DNA of 11,730 bases, taken from NCBI GenBank assembly GCA_934293835.1, contig CAKQZO010000043.1, positions 1 to 11,730 of the forward strand. The letters are read 5' to 3'. Shown here in pieces: positions 5,602-11,730 of the stretch. A program made the position numbers and the translations under genes. This DNA is from an uncultured Lacticaseibacillus sp. GTDB lineage: Bacteria; Bacillota; Bacilli; Lactobacillales; Lactobacillaceae. A model generated the notes under the pieces. It saw only the letters and a program-made list of their open reading frames with translations. It did not search any database and was not told the DNA's origin. Position 1 is the stretch's first letter, and each line of letters starts with the position of its first letter.

Positions 5602-6804
5602 TCAATCGAAGCTTTCGGTGTCGCGGCTGAACATGTAACTTTGATGATGGAAGCGCATCGACAACACCATGCCCACCGACAACATATTCGCCAAGAGGAA
5701 CGACCCCCCTTGGGAAATGAACGGCAAAGGAATCCCGGTCAGTGGCAGCAAACCGATGTTCATCCCGATGTTTTCAAAGACGTGAAACAGGATCATCATG
5801 ATAACGCCCGTCGAAATATAGGCGTAAAACTCGTTTTTGGTGTCAAACGTCACGCGGATCATCTGGAAAATCAGCAGCATGTACAACAGGATCACGACCG
5901 CACAGCCGATGAACCCGAAGGTCTCGCCGATCGTCGAAAAAATCATGTCCGATTCCCGCACCGGCACTGACACCTTAATGTTGTTGAAGCCGCGGCCAGT
6001 TAACTGCCCGCTGCCGATCGCCTTCATCGATTGCCAGAGCTGATAAGAATCTCCTTGTGTGGCCCCACTTGGCGACAACCACGAATCGATGCGGGCGAAC
6101 TGATAGGACTGAAACCCGAAGTGCGTCAAGAGGTTGCGGCCCCAAGTCTTGGTGACCAGCAACAGCGCCCCGCCACCGACGACAACCCCTGTCGCAGCGA
6201 TTGGTGCAATGATCTTCCAAGTCGTCCCGGACACCAGCACGACACCGGCAAAAATGGCGATGAAGACCAGGGTCGTCCCGAAGTCGTTTTGCAACGTCAT
6301 CAGCGCCAAAACCGGTAGCGTCCACAGGAACATCGTGCCGATCAGACGCCAGTCGTTGGCCGTCGTGTGCGAATACTCGGCGTTGTGGTTGGTCACCACC
6401 CGTCCGAGCATCAAGATGTAAGCCGGCTTCATGACCTCCGACGGCTGGAAGGTGATCGGGCCAAACGAAAACCAACTCTTCGCCCCGGTGCTGGCCGCGA
6501 CGCTGCGATCGTATAAAAACAGCACCGCGATCAGCAAGAACAACCCGAGGCCGTAAAGAATCGGGGCGATGCGCCACAACTGTTCCGCATCAAACTGCAT
6601 CACAAAGAAAATGCCGACCCCACCGATGACGTACCATACCCCTTGCATGATCAACGCGCGCATTGGCGTTGAACCTGCGCTGGTGTCGTTATCGACGGCC
6701 ATGTAGATGGCCGCCATGCCGATCAGCGCCAGCAACATCACGGATAAGATGATGCCGTAGTCGATCCGATTTTCACTCTTATTTTCTGTCACTTCTTGGG
6801 CCAA
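5602..6804 (-). CDS. rodA: SEDS peptidoglycan glycosyltransferase, RodA/FtsW family
   Basis: Polytopic membrane enzyme that polymerises glycan strands from lipid II, usually paired with a class B penicillin-binding protein. The 400 residues have about ten hydrophobic segments. Family motifs: GAKSWFSFGPITFQPSEVMK (107-126), QNDFGTTLVF (172-181), AIGSGQLTGRGF (262-273), the ESDMIF loop whose Asp286 matches the essential SEDS aspartate, GETFGFIG (293-300), and the C-terminal NIGLLPLTGIPLPFISQGGS (349-368). No ATG is available. I chose TTG at 6802-6804, 7 bases after AGGAGA; the TTG at 6808-6810 is too close to that site. Proximity to mbl suggests the elongation enzyme RodA rather than septal FtsW, but sequence alone does not settle it. 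Confidence 0.92.
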   Translation of the reverse strand: MAQEVTENKSENRIDYGIILSVMLLALIGMAAIYMAVDNDTSAGSTPMRALIMQGVWYVIGGVGIFFVMQFDAEQLWRIAPILYGLGLFLLIAVLFLYDRSVAASTGAKSWFSFGPITFQPSEVMKPAYILMLGRVVTNHNAEYSHTTANDWRLIGTMFLWTLPVLALMTLQNDFGTTLVFIAIFAGVVLVSGTTWKIIAPIAATGVVVGGGALLLVTKTWGRNLLTHFGFQSYQFARIDSWLSPSGATQGDSYQLWQSMKAIGSGQLTGRGFNNIKVSVPVRESDMIFSTIGETFGFIGCAVVILLYMLLIFQMIRVTFDTKNEFYAYISTGVIMMILFHVFENIGMNIGLLPLTGIPLPFISQGGSFLLANMLSVGMVLSMRFHHQSYMFSRDTESFD

Positions 6805-6845
6805 GACCAATTCTCCTATCTACACACAATGTACCCTTATTACAA

Positions 6846-6878
6846 CAAAAACCACGCCGGATTTCAATCTAGCGTGGT
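6846..6878 (-). terminator. Rho-independent terminator after the DUF2969 gene
   Basis: ACCACGC (6851-6857) pairs with GCGTGGT (6872-6878). The helix continues inward through GGATT/AATCT pairs with one mismatch. On the minus strand it is followed by TTTTTGTTGT. It separates the mbl-to-DUF2969 operon from rodA. Confidence 0.82.
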
Positions 6879-6894
6879 GATTCATAAGGGAGTC

Positions 6895-7116
6895 TTAACT
6901 GTGATGAAGGTGGTATTCAGCAATCAAAAAGTTAACCGCGTCGTCCATCGACTTGAAGTGGTTGGCGCTTGTGTTCCCTGCCAGATAAGCGTTGAGCCGC
7001 TCGCCGACGGTTTCGACGTAGCCAATCTCTTGCTTGTTCACCGTCAAGACTGACACAGTATGTCCGTTACGCGTCACGTCTTCTTGAACGACCTGAATCT
7101 TTTGTTCCTTAGCCAT
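6895..7116 (-). CDS. DUF2969 family protein
   Basis: Small soluble protein of 73 residues, function unknown. Start ATG follows AGGAGG at ideal spacing. The sequence MAKEQKIQVVQEDV, a turn, then the helix FKSMDDAVNFLIAEYHLH at the C-terminus fits the DUF2969 family that I recall as restricted to lactobacilli and relatives and often found beside yidD, mreB-like and rodA genes. It has no signal peptide, membrane segment or cysteine. It lies 21 bases after yidD and is the last gene before a terminator, so it should be co-transcribed with the mbl cluster. A role linked to cell-wall synthesis is inferred only from that position. Confidence 0.8.
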   Translation of the reverse strand: MAKEQKIQVVQEDVTRNGHTVSVLTVNKQEIGYVETVGERLNAYLAGNTSANHFKSMDDAVNFLIAEYHLHHS

Positions 7117-7137
7117 GCTTCCTCCTAGTTAGGGCGG

Positions 7138-7431
7138 TCACCCTTTTTTGTGATAATGCTCCCAGTCCAGCGCCTCGTCGATGTTGGCATCGGGATTGGG
7201 ATTGCGTCTGAGCGTGAAATAATCGGGCACTGGATCGACCCCGCCGTGAACGAACGGATTACACCGCAAGATTCGCGCGATCGCCATCAGACTGCCTAAC
7301 AGCGCCCCGTGTTTGATCAAGGCCTCATACGCGTATGTCGAACAGGTCGGATAATAGCGACAGCTGGGCGGCAAAAGCGGCGAAATCGCCACTTGATATA
7401 GCCGCACCAACCCTAACAAGAGCTTCCGCAT
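7138..7431 (-). CDS. yidD: Membrane protein insertion efficiency factor YidD
   Basis: Short membrane-associated protein, 97 residues, thought to help YidC/OxaA-type insertases place proteins in the membrane. The family signature is complete: [31 protein letters not shown] (about 12-42), ARILRCNPF (52-60) and GGVDPVPD (63-70), with conserved Cys24, Cys30 and Cys57. The N-terminal helix is amphipathic and positively charged. Its ATG overlaps the stop of the preceding gene by one base (TAATG) and I see no good ribosome binding site, so translation probably depends on coupling to that gene. The C-terminal tail ([17 protein letters not shown]) is not part of the conserved domain. Confidence 0.94.
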   Translation of the reverse strand: MRKLLLGLVRLYQVAISPLLPPSCRYYPTCSTYAYEALIKHGALLGSLMAIARILRCNPFVHGGVDPVPDYFTLRRNPNPDANIDEALDWEHYHKKG

Positions 7432-7601
7432 TATTTCAAGAAGTCAGTGATGTGCAACCACGTCGAAGGCAAGAAGACCTTCCACGGGCTGCCACCGCCG
7501 ATGCCAAAACCGACCATCGCGCCGATGATCAATACCACCAGTGCAATGACGACGCCCCAGCCAATCTTTTTCAACACTCGCTGTGCATAACTGGCACTCA
7601 T
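7431..7601 (-). CDS. EpuA-family small membrane protein (DNA-directed RNA polymerase subunit beta-like annotation)
   Basis: A 56-residue protein with one transmembrane segment. After [16 protein letters not shown] comes a hydrophobic stretch (about 16-36) and then the tail [20 protein letters not shown]. That tail, with G-x-G/S-P, F-x-P-x-TW and HI, matches what I know of EpuA proteins in streptococci and lactobacilli, often labelled as an RNA polymerase beta subunit for weak reasons. The ATG follows AGGAGG at normal spacing. The gene lies 23 bases after mbl and its stop overlaps the yidD start (TAATG). Its function is not established; the tail length and membrane anchor suit a small partner of an envelope complex, which is inference. 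Confidence 0.82.
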   Translation of the reverse strand: MSASYAQRVLKKIGWGVVIALVVLIIGAMVGFGIGGGSPWKVFLPSTWLHITDFLK

Positions 7602-7624
7602 GCGCTTCCTCCTGTTATCTTGGC

Positions 7625-8614
7625 CTAGTATTGCTTGTGATGGGCGATGTTGTCTAACAACACCCCTGTGCCCAGTGCCACCGCATCAAGAGGGTCATCG
7701 GCCAGCAAAACTGGTACCTTGAGCTCCTGGGCAAACAGCTTCGAGATGCCTTTGAGTAGCGCCCCGCCGCCGGTCAACATCACACCGCGGTCGATGATAT
7801 CCGCGGACAGTTCTGGTGGCGTTTGTTCAAGCACATCCTTGGCGGCGGCGACGATCTGCATCATCGTCTCGTGTAACGCGGTCGCCACTTCCTCAGACGT
7901 GACCACGACTTCACGCGGCAAACCGGTGGCGATGTCGCGCCCACGCACTTCGATTGTTTCTTCGGGATCGGCCTCATACACCGCCCCGATCTGAATCTTG
8001 ATCTGTTCGGCGGTGTGTTCCCCGATCAATAGTTTATGCTTGTTCTTGACGTAAGCCGCGATCGCCGCGTCCATCTTATCCCCAGCCAGACGCAATGACC
8101 GGCTAGTGACGATCTCGCCCATCGATAAGACCGCCACGTCGCTGGTCCCGCCGCCCATGTCGATTACCATGTTGCCTTGAGGCTGGAAGATATCCAAACC
8201 GGCACCGACTGCGGCCACTTTCGGTTCGAATTCAAGATAGACCCGGCGCCCACCGGACTTCTCGGCAGCCTGAATGATCGCCTTTTGTTCGATGCTGGTG
8301 ACGTTCGTCGGCGCACAGATCAAGATATTCGGCTTTGACATGAAGCCCTTGACGTTCAGCTTGTTGATGAAATATTCCAACATCGCCTCGGTGATGTCGA
8401 AATCGGCGATCACCCCGTCTTTTAATGGCCGGATCGATTTGATATTGCCAGGCGTGCGTCCCACCATCTTGTAAGCTTCGGTGCCCACCGCGAGTACCTT
8501 ACCTGTTTTGGTGTCGATCGCAACGACAGATGGTTCGTTTAACACGATCCCTTTGCCCTTCACATTGATGAGAACGTTCGCGGTTCCCAAATCGATGCCG
8601 ATGTCTTTTGCCAT
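7625..8614 (-). CDS. mbl: Rod shape-determining actin homologue, Mbl/MreB family
   Basis: Actin-like ATPase that forms membrane-bound filaments guiding side-wall synthesis. The 329 residues show phosphate-1 motif DLGTAN (8-13), KGKGIVLNEPSVVA (19-32), GRTPGN (52-57), phosphate-2 motif DMGGGTSD (152-159) and adenosine motif TGGGALL (281-287). KGIVLNEPSVVA, APTNVTSIEQKAI and PPELSADIIDRGV fit Mbl better than MreB. Before the conserved Glu130-Pro131 the usual second acidic residue is Phe129 (LEFEP instead of LEEEP). The ATG at 8612-8614 follows AAGGAG; an in-frame ORF extends 29 codons upstream, but that region holds a likely promoter and lacks conservation features. It heads the group with EpuA, YidD and DUF2969 and may also be read from the upstream DUF1146 gene. 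Confidence 0.94.
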   Translation of the reverse strand: MAKDIGIDLGTANVLINVKGKGIVLNEPSVVAIDTKTGKVLAVGTEAYKMVGRTPGNIKSIRPLKDGVIADFDITEAMLEYFINKLNVKGFMSKPNILICAPTNVTSIEQKAIIQAAEKSGGRRVYLEFEPKVAAVGAGLDIFQPQGNMVIDMGGGTSDVAVLSMGEIVTSRSLRLAGDKMDAAIAAYVKNKHKLLIGEHTAEQIKIQIGAVYEADPEETIEVRGRDIATGLPREVVVTSEEVATALHETMMQIVAAAKDVLEQTPPELSADIIDRGVMLTGGGALLKGISKLFAQELKVPVLLADDPLDAVALGTGVLLDNIAHHKQY

Positions 8615-8672
8615 TATTTCTCTCCTTGATCCGGCGTATCGCCCATACAGGCCAATTTTATTCAACCTATCG

Positions 8673-8701
8673 AGTTTACCATACGCAAGCAACCACAACA
8701 A
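8673..8701 (-). promoter_or_regulatory. Possible promoter for mbl
   Basis: Minus-strand TTGTTG (8696-8701), a 17-base spacer and TAAACT (8673-8678) lie about 60 bases before the mbl ATG in the 122-base gap after the DUF1146 gene. Both boxes are imperfect. Confidence 0.4.
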
Positions 8702-8736
8702 CTAAGATTTCCTTACAAAGCGCGCTCTGGTGCGGG

Positions 8737-8973
8737 TTAGCGTAACAAATATGGCAGGTTCCTAGAGGCTTGGATGATGTCTAAGAAAAAATGCGAGACT
8801 AAATAGCCTAGCCCAATCGCCAAAAACAACATCAACAAGCGGCTTTCACGCACATGGTTCGGCCTTAAGAAGCGGTCGAACCGTACCGCCGACAGCAAGC
8901 GGAAACTAATCAGAATAAACAACACATGCGACACGATCGTCAGCGCCGCGGATAAGCCCATTGATTGATACAT
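8737..8973 (-). CDS. DUF1146 family membrane protein (YwzB type)
   Basis: A 78-residue protein with two transmembrane segments (about 6-27 and 45-67) joined by a basic loop RFDRFLRPNHVRESR. Length, topology and place between the atp operon and an mreB-like gene match the DUF1146/YwzB family, which is found just downstream of atpC in many Firmicutes; its function is unknown. I chose ATG at 8971-8973 because GGAGG lies 5 bases upstream; the ATG seven codons earlier would put that site inside the coding region. It has its own promoter and a short leader of about 17 bases. Linkage to ATP synthase and wall-elongation genes hints at membrane or envelope function only. Confidence 0.88.
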   Translation of the reverse strand: MYQSMGLSAALTIVSHVLFILISFRLLSAVRFDRFLRPNHVRESRLLMLFLAIGLGYLVSHFFLDIIQASRNLPYLLR

Positions 8974-8996
8974 CGCAACCTCCGTTTTCTGCAAAC

Positions 8997-9026
8997 ATTA
9001 TAGCAGAAAACCCCGGCCAAGTTCAA
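8997..9026 (-). promoter_or_regulatory. Promoter of the DUF1146-mbl operon
   Basis: Minus-strand TTGAAC (9021-9026), 18 bases, then a perfect TATAAT (8997-9002). The start would be near 8990, giving a leader of about 17 bases before the ATG, which contains the GGAGG site. Confidence 0.75.
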
Positions 9027-9117
9027 AGCTCCCGGTGCAAATCGATGTACCCATTGTTAACATCTTTATATGAATATATTTATCAAAAAATAATTTTAAA
9101 TCTTTCCAATAAAACGC

Positions 9118-9146
9118 TTGCATTTTATTATCGCCCATGCTATTCT
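9118..9146 (+). promoter_or_regulatory. Strong plus-strand promoter with AT-rich upstream stretch
   Basis: TTGCAT (9118-9123), exactly 17 bases, then TATTCT (9141-9146). The preceding 60 bases (about 9057-9117) are very AT-rich in an otherwise GC-rich window, like the UP element of stable RNA promoters. It points into a region without a protein gene, ending at two hairpin terminators. Confidence 0.65.
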
Positions 9147-9152
9147 TTAGAA

Positions 9153-9403
9153 GAATTCCTGACGTCTCTGTGAAGCGGCAACTGCAGTGTCGCTTGCTCC
9201 CCGGAGGCGGACTGGATCGGGTTCGCCGGTGATCTCGTCACCGGGATCCTACTACCCAAAGCGCACGCGCTATGAAGCCAGCTGGACCAATCGGCGGCAA
9301 GGACAGGGTAACCGAACCGTACCACGCACCACCAAACGAGAAACCAAGAATCGATGAGTGATAGTCAGATCAGGACGGGTTTTGATCGTCAAAACCCGTC
9401 TTT
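9153..9403 (+). ncRNA. Candidate free-standing structured small RNA, family not recognised
   Basis: This lies in the 564-base gap (8974-9537) between atpC and the DUF1146 gene. A plus-strand transcript of about 250 nt is bounded by a good promoter and a perfect terminator stem. Inside, AAGCGGCA (9173-9180) pairs with TGTCGCTT (9188-9195) around a 7-base loop. GGATC (9214-9218) plus CCGGTGA (9226-9232) pair with TCACCGG (9238-9244) plus GATCC (9245-9249), leaving a GGGTTCG bulge whose GGGT can pair with ACCC (9254-9257) as a pseudoknot. TCCTGA (9156-9161) can close the molecule with TCAGGA (9370-9375). No start codon with a ribosome site opens a convincing protein. I see no hallmark of RNase P RNA, tmRNA or SRP RNA. 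A 6S-like RNA remains possible by size and layout. Confidence 0.5.
9374..9403 (+). terminator. Terminator of the candidate small RNA
   Basis: GACGGGTTTTGA (9374-9385) and TCAAAACCCGTC (9389-9400) form a perfect 12-bp stem with loop TCG, followed by TTTGT. The T-tail is short, but the stem is very stable, and a second terminator lies 43 bases further on. Confidence 0.7.
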
Positions 9404-9445
9404 GTCGTGCCTTCAGCGCTGCCGCAACCCCTTCAAGCCCAAACG

Positions 9446-9496
9446 AAAACGCCTCCGCACTGCGATTCAAACGAATCGTTGTGCAGAGGCGTTTTT
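9446..9496. terminator. Bidirectional terminator, end of the atp operon
   Basis: AAAACGCCTC (9446-9455) pairs with GAGGCGTTTT (9486-9495). The helix continues through GCAC/GTGC and CGATTC/GAATCG with two small mismatched spots, loop AAAC. Plus-strand reading ends in TTTTT; minus-strand reading ends in TTTTCGTTT. It stops atpC transcription on the minus strand, 42 bases past the atpC stop, and can back up the small RNA terminator on the plus strand. Confidence 0.85.
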
Positions 9497-9537
9497 AGAT
9501 GCGTCAAACCCGAAACCGGTTCAGCGTTTAGTTGCGA

Positions 9538-9969
9538 CTATTGACCAGTCTTAGCATGAATCCGGTTGATTGCCCGGCGTAAGGCCACTTGTGCCCGCCG
9601 GAGTTCATCGGTATCATTGCTCGATTGAGCCGCCGCGATACGCTTTTCAGCACGGCTACGTGCCGCTTCAGCCCGAGTGAGATCGATATCGCGCTCCCGC
9701 TCAGCCGAGTCAGCTACGATAGAGACGATGTTGTTGCTCATCTCCATGAAGCCGCCGTTGACCGCGATCACATCTTCGTGACCAGGACTATCGGTGCGCT
9801 TCACACGCACCTCACTGATCTGCAACGGCGCAACGATCGGTTCGTGGTTGGCCATCAGCCCTAGCTCCCCGGTGACCGTCTTCACGACCACCATGTCGGC
9901 GTGGTGCTGGTAACAAGCCCCATCCGGCGTCACGACGTTCACCGTCAAAACGTTGGAAAGTTCAGCCAT
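9538..9969 (-). CDS. atpC: F1Fo ATP synthase subunit epsilon
   Basis: Epsilon subunit of the membrane ATP synthase, 143 residues, part of the central stalk that couples rotor to catalytic head. The N-terminal beta-sandwich carries LTVNVVTPDGACYQ, TVTGELGLMANHEPIVAPL and VNGGFMEMSNNIVSIVADSAERERDID. The C-terminal part (about 95-140) is two charged helices, the inhibitory hairpin of the family. The ATG lies 14 bases after atpD, with an AGGGGG site that overlaps the atpD stop codon. It is the last gene of the atp operon. In fermentative lactobacilli this enzyme mainly hydrolyses ATP to export protons. Confidence 0.96.
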   Translation of the reverse strand: MAELSNVLTVNVVTPDGACYQHHADMVVVKTVTGELGLMANHEPIVAPLQISEVRVKRTDSPGHEDVIAVNGGFMEMSNNIVSIVADSAERERDIDLTRAEAARSRAEKRIAAAQSSNDTDELRRAQVALRRAINRIHAKTGQ

Positions 9970-9983
9970 AATGCCTTACCCCC

Positions 9984-11459
<1,476 letters not shown>

Positions 11460-11479
11460 TCATTATCGTGTACGCGCGG

Positions 11480-11730
<251 letters not shown>

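Noticed and set aside
8615..8701. Earlier start for mbl giving 29 extra residues
   Set aside because: The extension covers the ribosome site and a likely promoter and does not match the conserved Mbl/MreB N-terminus, which starts just before DIGIDLGTAN.
8961..9173. 70-codon plus-strand frame across the atp-mbl gap
   Set aside because: It runs through two promoters and AT-rich DNA, starts inside the DUF1146 gene and has no ribosome site.
9140..9325. 61-codon minus-strand frame under the RNA candidate
   Set aside because: No ribosome binding site or promoter on that strand, low-complexity residues, and the DNA is better explained by paired RNA stems.
9153..9403. RNase P RNA, tmRNA or SRP RNA as the identity of the plus-strand RNA
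   Set aside because: I do not see GAGGAAAGTCC, a tRNA-like tmRNA end, or the GGTCAGGTCCGGAAGG type loop. 6S RNA is neither shown nor excluded.

Overview
This is a chromosomal window from a high-GC member of the Lactobacillaceae. A Lacticaseibacillus-like genus is my best guess, inferred from protein style, strong AGGAGG-type ribosome binding sites and gene order, not from a search. Almost everything is on the minus strand. The exceptions are one acetyltransferase gene and one predicted small RNA. It looks like ordinary core genome, with no phage, insertion sequence, CRISPR array or defence island. The more unusual material is in the non-coding DNA.

Right end to left, following minus-strand transcription: the end of the F1Fo ATP synthase operon (atpG 3' end, atpD, atpC) closes at a bidirectional hairpin terminator (9446-9496). 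A 564-base gap (8974-9537) follows. It carries a minus-strand promoter for the next operon and, pointing the other way, a strong plus-strand promoter, about 250 nt of highly foldable DNA and a perfect 12-bp terminator stem. This is the signature of a free-standing structured RNA gene that I cannot assign to a known family.

Next is a cell-envelope cluster: a DUF1146 membrane protein (YwzB type), the actin homologue Mbl/MreB, an EpuA-type small membrane protein, the insertion factor YidD and a DUF2969 protein, ended by a rho-independent terminator (6846-6878). Then come the SEDS glycosyltransferase RodA/FtsW and a short GcvH-like lipoyl carrier with its own extended -10 promoter. Mbl and RodA belong to the elongation machinery for peptidoglycan.

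The left half is a methionine uptake locus. A clear T-box riboswitch (4910-5178), with an ATG specifier and a UGGU acceptor-binding bulge, controls tandem duplicated metQ lipoprotein genes. These are followed by metN (ATPase) and metI (permease). Between metQ2 and metN lie 322 non-coding bases, most of them a long imperfect palindrome with short direct repeats. They may lower metNI expression relative to metQ or may be an inserted repeat element.

At the far left a plus-strand GNAT acetyltransferase gene converges on metI and diverges from a LysR-type regulator cut by the window edge. The divergent spacer holds a perfect 10-bp inverted repeat that may be an operator.

The points most worth a second look are the orphan RNA candidate at 9153-9403, the palindromic element inside the met operon, the methionine T-box with a dyad over its -35 box, and the two inverted-repeat operator candidates.
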